Shown: positions 51,680 through 61,276, counted from the first letter of the stretch. The stretch is DNA of 64,000 bases from Caballeronia zhejiangensis (GCF_000698575.1 NZ_JFHD01000001.1:682001-746000), one strand, 5' to 3'. The notes: a model not told the origin generated them from the sequence alone. Numbers and translations are program-made.

Positions 51680-52918
51680 TCAGGCTGCGTCGACGCCTTC
51701 CCGCACGGTGCCCGTGGCCTGCGACTGCTCCAGATGGCGCAGCAGCAACGTCACCATCGCGACGACGGTGAACGCGAGAATCACGAAGAACGCCGCGAGG
51801 GGCGTGAGAATCTGCACCGACACGAAGCCCGCGAGACCCATCATCACCGACGACACGAGCAAGAGCGAGCAGCCGAGAATCGCCGCGGTAAGGCCCGCGA
51901 TATGCGGAAAGAGCGAATTGCCCTTTGCCATCAGCGTCGGGTACATCGCGCCGGCGCAGAAGCCCATCACGAGCACCGGCGCGGACAACGTCCATACGGT
52001 GAGGCCGACCGTCAGCGAGAGCAGCAGCATGACGACCGATGCGCCCGCCATCACGCGCGCGCCGATGCGCAGCCGTTGCTCCGCGCTCGGCAGACGCGCG
52101 CCATGCACGCGGTTCGACAGCCCGCCGAGGAAATACATCATGCCGATGGCGAGCGCGAGATAGCCGAAGTACGTCGGCGGCTTGTGCAGCGTGTTCTGCA
52201 CCATGAAGGGGCCGACGATGTTGAATACGAGCAGGATGCTATAGCACAGCCCTTGCGCGAGAAAACAGCTCTGGAAAACGCGGCTCGACAACACCTTGCC
52301 CGCATTCGTGAACAGCGTGCGCGGCGCGAGACGCACCGGCTTCTGCAAGGTCTCGCGATAGCGCCATATGAGCGTCCACATCACGATCGAATAGATGAGC
52401 AGAAAGACGAGGCACGACTTCCAGCCGAACCATTCCTGCAAGTGCGCGCCGATCACGGGCGCCACGATCGGCGCGAGCCCCCACGCGATCGACATGTAGG
52501 TGAACGCGTGCAGCAGCGCCAGGCCCTTGAACGAATCGGTGATGATCGCCTTCGCAAGCAGGTTGGTCGCCGCGATGCCGAAGCCTTGCAGGCACCGCGC
52601 GAGCAGGAAGGTTTCGAGGTTCGTCGCCGCGAGCGACAGTAAGCAGCCGAGCGTGAAGACGACGAGCCCGAACGCCAGCACTTTTTTGCGCCCGTACGCA
52701 TCGGCGATGGGGCCGAAGACCAGTTGACCGATCGCATACGCCGCCATGTAGCCGGAGACGCTCGACTGGATCGCCTGGGGCGACGTGGCGAAGTAACGCG
52801 CCATCGCGGGCAACGCGGGCACGTAGATATCGATGGCGAGCTGCCCCGCCGACGCGAACAGGCAAACCAGAAACAGCAGGAATTGCGGGGAATTCTTCGA
52901 AGGATGAGCGTGGTTCAT
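51680..52918 (-). CDS. MFS multidrug transporter, Bcr/CflA family
   Basis: Twelve-helix proton-driven exporter of 412 aa from ATG 52918. Family signs are QLAIDIYVPALPAMARYF at the first loop, GQLVFGPIADAYGRKKVL at the helix 2-3 loop and FGIAATNLLAKAIITDSF. It exports drugs or metabolites such as bicyclomycin- or chloramphenicol-like molecules. The upstream extension of frame (to 52978) begins with a proline-rich piece and is less likely. It has no evident operon partner. Confidence 0.9.
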   Translation of the reverse strand: MNHAHPSKNSPQFLLFLVCLFASAGQLAIDIYVPALPAMARYFATSPQAIQSSVSGYMAAYAIGQLVFGPIADAYGRKKVLAFGLVVFTLGCLLSLAATNLETFLLARCLQGFGIAATNLLAKAIITDSFKGLALLHAFTYMSIAWGLAPIVAPVIGAHLQEWFGWKSCLVFLLIYSIVMWTLIWRYRETLQKPVRLAPRTLFTNAGKVLSSRVFQSCFLAQGLCYSILLVFNIVGPFMVQNTLHKPPTYFGYLALAIGMMYFLGGLSNRVHGARLPSAEQRLRIGARVMAGASVVMLLLSLTVGLTVWTLSAPVLVMGFCAGAMYPTLMAKGNSLFPHIAGLTAAILGCSLLLVSSVMMGLAGFVSVQILTPLAAFFVILAFTVVAMVTLLLRHLEQSQATGTVREGVDAA

Positions 52919-53059
52919 GACAACGACGAATGAGCGAAGGCCGGCGGCCTCTGCGGGCCAATCCGGATGGGGATTCATCGTATTGTGCCTGTCATCGCGC
53001 GAATCGGCTCAAAGCCCTCGTCGCGCGTACGTCAACCTGCGCGTTTCCCGCGCGATCGA
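52919..53059. other. gap before MFS gene
   Basis: A 141-bp non-coding gap holding the MFS promoter on the minus strand and the 3' flank of the YukJ-like gene. Nothing recognisable. Confidence 0.35.
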
Positions 53060-53809
53060 TCACGTCTTGCCATGCAGAATGGGATGCGACTGGCCCGGTA
53101 TCGGGCGGCCACGGCTGTCCGTCGGCACGAGCTGCGTCTGGAACGCGACGAACAGCGCCTGAAACTTGCCGTCCACTTCGATCATGACCGCGCCGTCCTG
53201 AAACACGCCGTTCTCGTTCGAGTGGTCCTTGACATGCGTGCCCTTGCCCGGCTTCGGGTTGCCCTGATTCATATGCGTCTCGTGCAGCCCGTCCTTCCCC
53301 GGCTCGAACAGGAAGCCAAAGCCATAGACGGTCACGTCTTTCGTCGGCTTCCATCCGAGGCGATCGTCGCTATAGCTCGGCGTTTCATAGACGTAATCGA
53401 CGCCGTTCGCCGACATGTCCAGTTGCAGCATCTCGTTGAGAAGCGCATTGATATCGTTCTTCTCGTCCTTGGTGTCGAGCGGGATCGGGCGCATCGCGTC
53501 GAGATCGACGAGTCGCGAATCGTGTACATAGTCGAGCTTCGGGAAGTTCGCTGTCGACACACCCGCCGACAGCTTGTCGAGATCGGCCGTCATCGGATGA
53601 TCGAAGTATCGATTCCAGACATACAGCACGAGATAACCCGCTGGCCCCGTCAGCGAGCTATCGGATTTCACGTTGGTGACGATGTCGAATGGCTTGCCGT
53701 TCGCGTCCTCGCTGACGATCACGTAATGCGGATCGCCCTTATAGCCCTGAAGAAAGGGGACGCCTAGCTTGACCGTGCCCTTGAAGACAACGTATTCGTT
53801 GCGCGCCAT
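53060..53809 (-). CDS. DUF2278 / YukJ-family protein
   Basis: A 249-aa protein of the YukJ family. The first 40 residues (VVFKGTVKLGVPFLQGYKGDPHY, in two pieces) and the central segment VYGFGFLFE, followed by GLHETHMNQGNP, are the conserved blocks of the family; the HxxHMNQGN motif suggests a metal or nucleotide site. Function is not established. No signal peptide is seen. It lies 41 bp downstream of a CHAD-domain gene on the same strand. Confidence 0.82.
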   Translation of the reverse strand: MARNEYVVFKGTVKLGVPFLQGYKGDPHYVIVSEDANGKPFDIVTNVKSDSSLTGPAGYLVLYVWNRYFDHPMTADLDKLSAGVSTANFPKLDYVHDSRLVDLDAMRPIPLDTKDEKNDINALLNEMLQLDMSANGVDYVYETPSYSDDRLGWKPTKDVTVYGFGFLFEPGKDGLHETHMNQGNPKPGKGTHVKDHSNENGVFQDGAVMIEVDGKFQALFVAFQTQLVPTDSRGRPIPGQSHPILHGKT

Positions 53810-53850
53810 GATGACAACATCCTTTCGGCCAATATGCGATCACGACGATA

Positions 53851-54663
53851 TCAACGAATCGCTTTTCTCGCAGCTTTGAAGCGATGTTTCTGCTCCGCCT
53901 TCAGCGCACGTAACGCGTGCTTTTCGCTGGCATCGTCGGCGAATTCGCCTCGTGAATTCGAAAGCAAATCGCGGCTCGCAACGACATCGTTCAACGCGCC
54001 GAAGCGCTTTTGAAGCCGCTTGAGGCTCTTCACCTCGGCGCGCAGTTTCGCCGGGATATCCGGCTCGAAAAACTCGATCAGATAACGCACCTTCTTTCCC
54101 GCCTTGCGCACTTCGTGATACGCAGCATAGTCTGACTGTTTCGCGCGCAACGCCCGCTTGATGCGCTTCTTCAGCTGACTGCGCGCCGCGCCGATGCGCT
54201 TCTTCGCGAACCGTTCGACCGGCACGCGTTGCGGTCCCGTGTTGAGCTGATGATTCGCTTCCTTCAATCCGCTCAGCAGCACATGCTTCATGTCCGCGTT
54301 GGCGAGATTTTCGATGCTCGTCGCGAGCACGTTAGCCCGATGCGCCTTCACCGTTTCGTCGAATCCTTCGACATCGAGTTCATGCAGCAATTCGATCAGA
54401 ATGTCCCAGTCCCGCGCGCTGCCCGCCGATGTCGCGAGATACCTGAACAGGGCGCGCTGACGCGTATCGAATTCTTCGTCCAGCAAAGGCCGGTATGCCC
54501 AGAACAAAGTGCGCAGCCTGCGCAACGCAACACGCAGCTTGTGAAGCACTTCCGGGTCCGTGTTTCCGTCGAGCGTGGCAGCGTGCTGCATCGCCTCGTC
54601 GATCAGCGGCGACGCGAGATCGCCGAATCTGGCTTCGGCCGTGATGCGCGTTCGATCGTCCAT
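53851..54663 (-). CDS. CHAD-domain protein
   Basis: All-helical basic protein of 270 aa with the conserved histidine alpha-helical (CHAD) domain over most of its length. The family pattern shows in EVLHKLRVALRRLRTLFWAY near 37-56 and HEVRKAGKKVRYLIEFFEP near 190-208, where His, Lys and Arg line a polyphosphate-binding pore. CHAD proteins bind polyphosphate and often locate to polyphosphate granules. It has no attached CYTH domain. It is co-oriented with the DUF2278 gene. Confidence 0.88.
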   Translation of the reverse strand: MDDRTRITAEARFGDLASPLIDEAMQHAATLDGNTDPEVLHKLRVALRRLRTLFWAYRPLLDEEFDTRQRALFRYLATSAGSARDWDILIELLHELDVEGFDETVKAHRANVLATSIENLANADMKHVLLSGLKEANHQLNTGPQRVPVERFAKKRIGAARSQLKKRIKRALRAKQSDYAAYHEVRKAGKKVRYLIEFFEPDIPAKLRAEVKSLKRLQKRFGALNDVVASRDLLSNSRGEFADDASEKHALRALKAEQKHRFKAARKAIR

Positions 54664-54850
54664 GATCGCTCCCTGTTACCGAATGACCCGGTTACGCAAC
54701 ATGCATACCCGCTGCGCGGGGCGAGCGGAACATGTCTTGCTTCATGCCCAATACGGAAAATGCCGCTGTCATCGGATGCTCCACAATGAAAAAACGGTTG
54801 GGTACACTGGGTCCGTTGACAGGACATAGCTTATAGATTACGGAGTCGGT
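54664..54850. promoter_or_regulatory. divergent promoter gap, CHAD / NUDIX
   Basis: A 187-bp gap with promoters in both directions. A TTGACA at about 54815 lies upstream of the NUDIX gene, but no -10 stands at the usual distance. GGAG at 54842-54845 supports the TTG start at 54851. Confidence 0.4.
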
Positions 54851-55213
54851 TTGAGGAAGCGAGCCACCGTCATTTGTCGGAAGGGCAACCGGATACTTCT
54901 GGTGGCGCGACGTCGCACCAAGTGGGCGCTGCCCGGCGGCATGCTCAAGCGAGGCGAGCATCTTTCGGACGCCGCGCTTCGCGAACTCAAGGAAGAAACG
55001 CGTCTCGCGGGCAAGTCGGCGAAATTCCTGTTTCAGCATCGTGGAAGGCAGAAGCATCATCACGTCTTCTTCTGCGATGTGCCGAAGAACGCAAAGCCGC
55101 GCGCGAGCAATGAAATCTCTCGCTGCCGCTGGGTTCATATGTCGGAAATTTCACGACTCGCGACCACCGAGCCGACGAGACACATTGTGAAGGCGCTCGG
55201 CGGCAAACGCTGA
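54851..55213 (+). CDS. NUDIX hydrolase
   Basis: NUDIX hydrolase of 120 aa, starting at TTG 54851 with GGAG five bases before. The NUDIX box is complete at 30-52: G30, E36, R44, E45, E48 and E49, with the last Gly replaced by Arg51. It cleaves a nucleoside diphosphate linked to a moiety X, such as an oxidised nucleotide or a diphosphoinositol-like compound. In its closeness to a CHAD gene it might act on polyphosphate-type substrates; this is a weak inference. Confidence 0.87.
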   Translation: MRKRATVICRKGNRILLVARRRTKWALPGGMLKRGEHLSDAALRELKEETRLAGKSAKFLFQHRGRQKHHHVFFCDVPKNAKPRASNEISRCRWVHMSEISRLATTEPTRHIVKALGGKR

Positions 55214-55242
55214 CACCGTTTCGCATGGTCGTTCGGCAAACG

Positions 55243-56841
55243 TCACGCGCTTTGTCCTTTCGCATCGCCATAATCGACGCGCACCGCAGGCACGAACCAC
55301 GCGAGACAGAGGCCGACGAACGCCGCCATCGCGGCGACCACGAGCCCGACGTGAATCGACGCGACGAGCGCCATGCGCGCCGAGTGCATCATCGTCATCG
55401 CATCGGCCGCTTGGCCCGCCGCGACGAGGCGTTCGATCAGCGCAGACTGTTCCGCACGGTCGATCAGCAGGTCCGGGCTCGCGAACGATTTGAGCCACTG
55501 CGTCGCCTGATACGAATCGAGCGGACGATGCACGTTTTGCGCATAGAGATGCCCGAGCAGCGCGCCGGTGATCGCGGTGCCCAGCATGCCGCCGAAAATG
55601 CGCAGCGATTGCAGCAACGCCGTGACCGCGCCGATCTGCTCGCGCGCGACGATCTGTTGCGAGCAGATGGTGAGATTCGTCGCGACGAGCCCGAGGCCGA
55701 GTCCGCTCGCGCCCATGCACGCCATCCAGACGGCATGCGGTTCGTGACCATCGAGCGAGACGAGCGCGAGACAGCCGGCCACGGAAAGCGCGAAGCCCGC
55801 ATACATCAGCACGTTCGCACGCGGGATGCGCGTGACGATGCGGTTGTTGATCATGCTGCCGACGGTCGTGCCGAGCAGCAGCGGCGTGATGAGCATGCCC
55901 GAATCGTGCGGCGACATGCCATAGCCGCCCTGAAACAGCAGCGGAATGTAGAAGGCCATCGAGAAGAGCGCGAAGCCGCCGAGCACGGAGATCGCGAAAA
56001 GCGCGGCGAGCTTGCGGTCCATCAGCACGTCGACGGGCACGACGGGATAGCCCATGCGCTTTTCCCAGAAGTACAGTGTCGCGCCGAACAGGAGCGTGAC
56101 GAGCGCAAGCACGATCGTCGTGCGCGAGACGCCTTCTTTCGGCAGCAGTTCGATCAGCAGTTGCAATGCGCCGAGCGTCACCGCGACGACGCACGCGCCG
56201 AGCCAGTCGAGCTGAATCCGTCCACGCGTCTTCGCATGATGCAGGTTCGGCACGAACATCAGCACGAACATTAGCGAGACGATGCCGATTGGCACGTTGA
56301 CGAAAAACACGAGCCGCCAGCCGCGCATCTGCGTGAGCATGCCGCCGAGCGTCGGGCCGATCACGTTGGCGACGCCGAACGTCGACGTGACGAGCACGAG
56401 CCAGCGCAGACGCAGCTTCGGATCGGGAAAGAGATCGGCGACGGCGGCGAACACCGTGCCGAGCAGAATGCCGCCGCCGATGCCCTGCACGCCGCGCGCA
56501 ATCACCAGGAACAGCATGCTGTCGGCGAATCCGCACAGCACCGACGCCAGCGTGAACAGCACGATCGCCGCGAGCAGAAACGGCTTTCGTCCGTAAAGGT
56601 CGCCGAGCCGCCCGAAGATCGGAATCGTGATGACGGACGCGAGCATGTACGACGTCGCGACCCACGCGTACAGATCGAAGCCCTTGAGTTCGGCGACGAT
56701 GCGCGGCATCGCGGTCCCGACGATGGTCTGATCGAGCGCGACGAGCATCGTGACGAACGCGATGCCGAGCATCGCGAGCAGCGATTCGCGAAACGGCAGG
56801 CGTTGCCGTTCGCGATCGCCGACATCCAGGAACGAGTTCAT
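55243..56841 (-). CDS. MFS transporter, DHA2 (EmrB/QacA) family
   Basis: Fourteen-helix proton-driven multidrug exporter of 532 aa. The first helix has VALDQTIVGTAMPRIVAEL (motif D1), and motif A is GRLGDLYGRKPFLL. Motif C (helix 5) is FGVANVIGPTLGGMLT. An extended loop near helices 13-14 (about 440-490) is typical of DHA2. It lies on the minus strand and faces the NUDIX gene (29-bp gap); no membrane-fusion partner is beside it. Confidence 0.91.
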   Translation of the reverse strand: MNSFLDVGDRERQRLPFRESLLAMLGIAFVTMLVALDQTIVGTAMPRIVAELKGFDLYAWVATSYMLASVITIPIFGRLGDLYGRKPFLLAAIVLFTLASVLCGFADSMLFLVIARGVQGIGGGILLGTVFAAVADLFPDPKLRLRWLVLVTSTFGVANVIGPTLGGMLTQMRGWRLVFFVNVPIGIVSLMFVLMFVPNLHHAKTRGRIQLDWLGACVVAVTLGALQLLIELLPKEGVSRTTIVLALVTLLFGATLYFWEKRMGYPVVPVDVLMDRKLAALFAISVLGGFALFSMAFYIPLLFQGGYGMSPHDSGMLITPLLLGTTVGSMINNRIVTRIPRANVLMYAGFALSVAGCLALVSLDGHEPHAVWMACMGASGLGLGLVATNLTICSQQIVAREQIGAVTALLQSLRIFGGMLGTAITGALLGHLYAQNVHRPLDSYQATQWLKSFASPDLLIDRAEQSALIERLVAAGQAADAMTMMHSARMALVASIHVGLVVAAMAAFVGLCLAWFVPAVRVDYGDAKGQSA

Positions 56842-56874
56842 GACATGCGCGAGCGCGCGCTCAGAGGCAGTGTG

Positions 56875-57240
56875 TTACTGCCCGCCTTCCTGAATCGTCA
56901 GAACATTCTTCACCGACTTCACGCCGTCCACGCCTTTCGCGATCGACGCCGCCTGGTCGATCTGCTCGCCATCGGCTGCGTGACCGGCGAGCGTGATCGC
57001 GCCGTTCTTGGCGATCACATTCATGCCGTTCGTGTCGATGCCGCCTTTTTGCAATGCCTGAGACACCTTCTTGCTGAGCGCGCGGTTGGCTTTGCGCGCC
57101 GTCGATTTGGAGCTTCCCGTGCTCGCCGAAGGCGTCGCGGACTGGGTCGATCCCGCATCGCTGGTCTGCGACCATACGTTGACGGAAAAGGCTATCGCTG
57201 ATGCAACGGCGGCAAATCTGAGCGCATTGATCATCTTCAT
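56875..57240 (-). CDS. BON-domain periplasmic protein (OsmY-like)
   Basis: A 121-aa exported protein from ATG 57240. Signal peptide about 1-24 (MINALRFAAVASAIAFSVNV). A linker rich in Ser, Thr and Ala is followed by one BON domain (about 50-118) with NVIAKNGAITLAGHAADGE and VKSVKNVLTI. BON proteins bind phospholipid surfaces or aid the outer membrane under stress. It is co-oriented with the DHA2 carrier (33-bp gap) but not necessarily linked. Confidence 0.88.
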   Translation of the reverse strand: MKMINALRFAAVASAIAFSVNVWSQTSDAGSTQSATPSASTGSSKSTARKANRALSKKVSQALQKGGIDTNGMNVIAKNGAITLAGHAADGEQIDQAASIAKGVDGVKSVKNVLTIQEGGQ

Positions 57241-57332
57241 TGCGTGGCTCCGGTAGCTTGCGTGAAATGGAGGATGCAAAGGCAAGATGGATTCTAATCG
57301 GCGCTTCGCGATATCGCAGGGAATCGGGCCGT

Positions 57333-57665
57333 TCATTTCGCTAGCGCGCGCAATTGCGTCGGCGTAAGGCAGAAATCGGCGTTTCCCGCGAGCTTTGCGA
57401 TCGTGAAGTCGATGAACGTTCGCACGCGAAGCGGCCGCTCCGTTCGATGCCGATAGTAGATGTAGATCGATTCGCGCTGCGTCATTTGACGCGTGAGCAA
57501 GGGTACGAGACGTCCTTCGCGGATATGCGCGACGGCGAAAAAACTACCGAGCGCTTTCGGCGCGCTGATGCGCAAGGGCCCGGCGATCTCTTCCTTCGCG
57601 TTCTTCGCATCCGCGATGGCAGACGTGAGCATCGCAAGCGCCGGTTCGACGCTCTGCAACAGGCG
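57333..57665 (-). pseudogene. LysR-family regulator remnant
   Basis: The C-terminal part of a LysR gene without its HTH region. Recognisable are the linker-helix end QRLLQSVEPALAML, the first effector strand GPLRISAPKALG, and the last segment HIREGRLVPLL with PLRVRTFIDF near the end. Between GPLRISAP and HIREGR about 140 residues of the effector domain are missing (scar near 57540), yet the frame is kept. The HTH at the 5' side is absent and replaced by unrelated sequence at about 57666. The gene is certainly not functional. Confidence 0.78.
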
Positions 57666-57702
57666 CTGTGGCTTGCGGCGATATCCCCTGATCAATGACC
57701 GC

Positions 57703-57858
57703 ACGCCGCTCATCACGCTCGCCGTTGCGCAAACGCCGCCGCTGCGCCTCGCGCTCGGCACCGACACGCTGAAGGCCATCGCGGAGAAGAACGCGCATGT
57801 CGAAGCCGAAACGGACGCGTGGCGTGAGTCATCGAGTTCGACGGATTTCGCTGTTTGA
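57703..57858 (+). pseudogene. short-chain dehydrogenase (SDR) 3' remnant
   Basis: The last 51 codons of an SDR gene: TPPLRLALGTDTLKAIAEKN, then the WRESSSSTDF end are typical of the C-terminus of SDR oxidoreductases of this group. Everything before is missing. It lies right beside the LysR remnant on the other strand, and these two gene types often occur in divergent pairs. A single deletion of the shared promoter and both 5' parts explains the layout. Confidence 0.7.
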
Positions 57859-57867
57859 TCGCGTCAA

Positions 57868-58698
57868 TTACCCTCGCACCTTGCCCGTCAGCGCGAGGCG
57901 CGTGGCGAGCGTCGAGAGCGCGTCGTAGGCATCGCGCGATACCGTGTCCCACGCGCCGATCGCCTGCGATTGCACTTCCACGACCGCGCGATCGCCGCGC
58001 GCCGCCGGACCGGTCAACGCATCCTTCGGCCCGAGCGAAACGACGTTGGTGGCGGCATTGCGCGTGAGCGTGTGCATCATGTCTTCGATGAGCGCTTGCG
58101 GAATGCCGGCCGCCTGCCACATCTCGACGGACATCGCCGCGAGTATCGGCAGAAAGTTCGATGCGACGACCGCCGCCGCGTGATAAAGCGCCTTGCTGCC
58201 CGGCTCGATATCGAAGCAGCGCGCGCCGATGGCCGCGAGAATCTCGCTCCATGCATCGCGGGCGGCGCGATCGCCTTCGAGTCCGCATGGCGTGCCTTCG
58301 AACTGGAACACGGCCGTGCCGGGCTTCGCGAAGCTCAGCATCGGATGCGCGCTCGCGACGCTCCAGCCGAGCGCGCGCAAGGGCGCGAGCGTGTCGGCGT
58401 CGAGCGCGCCGCTGCAATGCACGGCAATCGTCGGCGCATCATGCTTGCGATGCGCCGCAAGCGCTTGCGCCACGTCCGCGATGCGTGCATCGGGCACCGA
58501 GAGCAGCCAGATATCCGCGGGATGCATCGCGGCGATGTCGTCGAGCGCGCGGCCCGCGCCGATGAAATCGACCGCTTCATGCGCATGCGCGAGATCGCTG
58601 TCGCATACATCGCCGATATCGAGCACGCGGTTCGCGACGATCAGATTGCCGAGCGTCGCGCCGACCCGCCCCGCGCCGATGATGTTGAGAGTCGCCAT
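57868..58698 (-). CDS. Rossmann-fold and DUF2520 domain oxidoreductase-like protein
   Basis: A 276-aa protein with an N-terminal NAD(P)-binding fold (IIGAGRVGATLG at 5-16) and a C-terminal all-helical DUF2520 domain with FDIEPGSKALYHAAAVVASN near 175-194. This layout is related to 6-phosphogluconate/ketopantoate reductase-like proteins. The natural reaction is unknown. ATG at 58698 lies 23 bp after the aldehyde dehydrogenase stop, so it is part of that operon. Confidence 0.87.
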   Translation of the reverse strand: MATLNIIGAGRVGATLGNLIVANRVLDIGDVCDSDLAHAHEAVDFIGAGRALDDIAAMHPADIWLLSVPDARIADVAQALAAHRKHDAPTIAVHCSGALDADTLAPLRALGWSVASAHPMLSFAKPGTAVFQFEGTPCGLEGDRAARDAWSEILAAIGARCFDIEPGSKALYHAAAVVASNFLPILAAMSVEMWQAAGIPQALIEDMMHTLTRNAATNVVSLGPKDALTGPAARGDRAVVEVQSQAIGAWDTVSRDAYDALSTLATRLALTGKVRG

Positions 58699-58721
58699 GA
58701 TGATGTGAACCCGCGCGAGAC

Positions 58722-60170
58722 TCAGCCGTGCCTGATCGCGATGGTCTTCAGGCTCGTGAAGCCGTACAGCGCTTCGAAGCCCTTCTCGCGTCCATGCCCG
58801 CTCGCCTTCACGCCGCCGAACGGCAACTCGACGCCGCCGCCCGCGCCATAGTTGTTGATGAACACCTGGCCCGCCTGCAGCTTGCGCGCGAGTCGCAGGC
58901 CGCGCGAACCGTCGCGCGTCCACACGCCCGCGACGAGACCGTAGTTCGTGCCATTGGCGAGCTTCACGGCTTCGGCTTCGTCGTCGAAGGGCATTACCGC
59001 GAGCACCGGGCCGAAGACTTCCTCCTGCGCGAGCCGGCTTTGCGGCGGCACGTCGCGAAACAGCACCGCTTCCTGGAAGAAGCCATTGCGCGACGCTTCC
59101 ACGACGATCTTGCCGCGCGCCGCGACGCGAATGCCTTCACCTTCCGCCTGCTCGACGATGCTGCGCACACGCGCATGTTGCTTCGCGTTGACGAGCGGAC
59201 CCATGTCGAGGTCCATCGCGGGCGGCCCGGAACGCAGCGCTTCGAAACGCTGCGCGAGACGTTCGATCACGGTTTCGTAGATGCCGCGCTGAACCAGCAG
59301 ACGGCTGCCCGCCGAACACGTTTGTCCGGCGTTCTGCACGATCGCGTTCTGGATCACGGGCAAGGCTTCGTCGAGATCGGCATCGTCGAAAACGAGTTGC
59401 GGTGACTTGCCGCCGAGTTCGAGCACGCTCGGGCAATGACGTTCCGCCGCCGTGCGTCCGACGAGCGCGCCCGTCGCGGTCGAGCCGGTGAACGAGACAT
59501 GACCGATGCCTTCGTTCGCCGACAGCGCCGCGCCCGCCTCGCTGCCGAGTCCGGTGACGACGTTGATCGCGCCAGCCGGAAAGCCGACGTCGGCGGCGAT
59601 TTCTGCGAGCCGCAGGATCGACAGACTCGCGTCCTCCGCGGGCTTCACGACGCACGCATTGCCCGCCGCGAGCGACGCGCCGACGCTGCGGCCGTAGATC
59701 TGCATCGGGTAATTCCACGGAATGATGTGGCCCGTCACGCCGATCGGCTCGCGTACCGTCAGCACGGTAAAGCCGGTCGTATAGGGCAGCGTTTCGCCGT
59801 GCAGCTTGTCGACGCAACCCGCGTAATACTGCAGATAGCGCGCGAGCACGGCCGCATCGGTGCGCGCGGTCTTGAGCGCCTTGCCGGTGTCGCGCGCTTC
59901 GAGTTGCGCGAGTTCGTCGGCGTGTTCGAGAACGGCGTTCGCATAGGCGAACAGCAGGTTCGAGCGCTCGACAGGCGAGAGCTTCGCCCACGGACCGTCG
60001 AGCGCATCGCCCATTGCGCTGCGCGCTGCGTGGACAGCCGTGGCGATATCGGCGGCGTTGCCGCGTGCAATCGCCGCGAACGGCTCGCCGGTGCTCGGAT
60101 CGATGACATCGAGCGATTCGCCGTTGTCGCCCGCTTTCCACGCGTTGCCGATGAAGTGACGGTATTCCAT
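58722..60170 (-). CDS. NAD(P)-dependent aldehyde dehydrogenase
   Basis: Aldehyde dehydrogenase of 482 aa. PWNYP is at 151-155, general base E251 in LELGGKS and nucleophile C285 in AGQTC, so the active site is complete. The ATG at 60170 lies only 2 bp past the stop of the dehydrogenase gene before it, deciding the start. It would oxidise an aldehyde produced in the same pathway. The frame continues upstream but only as antisense-like sequence within the neighbour. Confidence 0.93.
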   Translation of the reverse strand: MEYRHFIGNAWKAGDNGESLDVIDPSTGEPFAAIARGNAADIATAVHAARSAMGDALDGPWAKLSPVERSNLLFAYANAVLEHADELAQLEARDTGKALKTARTDAAVLARYLQYYAGCVDKLHGETLPYTTGFTVLTVREPIGVTGHIIPWNYPMQIYGRSVGASLAAGNACVVKPAEDASLSILRLAEIAADVGFPAGAINVVTGLGSEAGAALSANEGIGHVSFTGSTATGALVGRTAAERHCPSVLELGGKSPQLVFDDADLDEALPVIQNAIVQNAGQTCSAGSRLLVQRGIYETVIERLAQRFEALRSGPPAMDLDMGPLVNAKQHARVRSIVEQAEGEGIRVAARGKIVVEASRNGFFQEAVLFRDVPPQSRLAQEEVFGPVLAVMPFDDEAEAVKLANGTNYGLVAGVWTRDGSRGLRLARKLQAGQVFINNYGAGGGVELPFGGVKASGHGREKGFEALYGFTSLKTIAIRHG

Positions 60171-60172
60171 GC

Positions 60173-61276
60173 TTACTCCGTGATCAGTGCATGTTCGGTG
60201 ACGGCTTCGGCGATCGCCTTGCCGACTTCGATGGTGTTCGCCGTGCCGCCCATGTCGGGCGTGCGCGGGCCGTTTTCGAGCACGCTTTCGATGGCCGACA
60301 GGATGGTCTTCGCCGCCGCTTCGTAGCGCGCGTCGCCGCGTCCGAGATGCTGGAGCATCAGCGCGGCCGACCAGATCTGCCCGATCGGATTGGCGATGCC
60401 CTTGCCCGCGATATCGGGTGCCGATCCATGTACCGGCTCGAAGAGCGATGGAAAGCGCCGCTCGGGATTCAGGTTCGCCGAAGGCGCGATGCCGATGGTG
60501 CCCGTGCATGCGGGACCGAGATCGGAAAGAATGTCGCCGAAGAGATTCGACGCGACCACGACATCGAAACGGTCAGGATGCTGCACGAAATGGGCGCACA
60601 GAATGTCGATGTGAAACTTGTTCGTCGCGATGTCCGGATAGCGCTTCGCCGCTTCGGCAAGGCGCTCGTCCCAGTACGGCATCGTGATGGAGATGCCGTT
60701 CGATTTGGTCGCGGCGGTGAGCTGCTTCTTCGGACGGCTCTGCGCGAGCTTGAACGCGAAGTCGAGAATGCGATCGACGCCCGTGCGCGTGAAGACCGCC
60801 TGCTGCGTCGCGAACTCGCGCTCGGTGCCTTCGAACATGCGTCCGCCGACCGACGAATACTCGCCTTCGGTGTTCTCGCGCACGACCAGAAAGTCGATGT
60901 CGCCGGGCTTGCGATTGGCGAGCGGCGAAGGCACGCCGGGCATCAGCCGCACGGGACGCAGGTTCACGTATTGATCGAACTCGCGGCGAATCCTGATGAT
61001 CGATTCCCACACCGCCGTATGGTCCGGCACGATGTCGGGCGTGCCGACCGCGCCGAAGAAGATCGCGTCGTGCTTGCCGATCTGCTTGTCCCAGTCGGCG
61101 GGCATCATCGTGCCGTGCTGCACGTAATGCTCGGTGCACCATGATGCGAACTCGTCGAAATCGAGCGCGATGTCGTAGCGCGCGGCGGCGGCCTTCAGCA
61201 CGCGCAGCCCTTCGACCATGACTTCCTTGCCGATGCCATCGCCCGGAATGACGGCGATGTGATGTGTCGTTGCCAT
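60173..61276 (-). CDS. tartrate/D-malate dehydrogenase (isocitrate/isopropylmalate dehydrogenase family)
   Basis: Enzyme of 367 aa from ATG 61276, preceded by GGAGACAGAG. IPGDGIGKEV at 9-18 is the family opening; the metal/substrate-site segment is NLFGDILSDLGP, and SLFEPVHGSAPDIAGKG near 285 is the NAD site. The lengths and inserts resemble tartrate dehydrogenase/decarboxylase and D-malate dehydrogenase rather than LeuB. It oxidises a 2-hydroxy-dicarboxylate with NAD+ and often decarboxylates it. It follows a LysR gene by 112 bp and is followed by aldehyde dehydrogenase and DUF2520 genes. Confidence 0.88.
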   Translation of the reverse strand: MATTHHIAVIPGDGIGKEVMVEGLRVLKAAAARYDIALDFDEFASWCTEHYVQHGTMMPADWDKQIGKHDAIFFGAVGTPDIVPDHTAVWESIIRIRREFDQYVNLRPVRLMPGVPSPLANRKPGDIDFLVVRENTEGEYSSVGGRMFEGTEREFATQQAVFTRTGVDRILDFAFKLAQSRPKKQLTAATKSNGISITMPYWDERLAEAAKRYPDIATNKFHIDILCAHFVQHPDRFDVVVASNLFGDILSDLGPACTGTIGIAPSANLNPERRFPSLFEPVHGSAPDIAGKGIANPIGQIWSAALMLQHLGRGDARYEAAAKTILSAIESVLENGPRTPDMGGTANTIEVGKAIAEAVTEHALITE

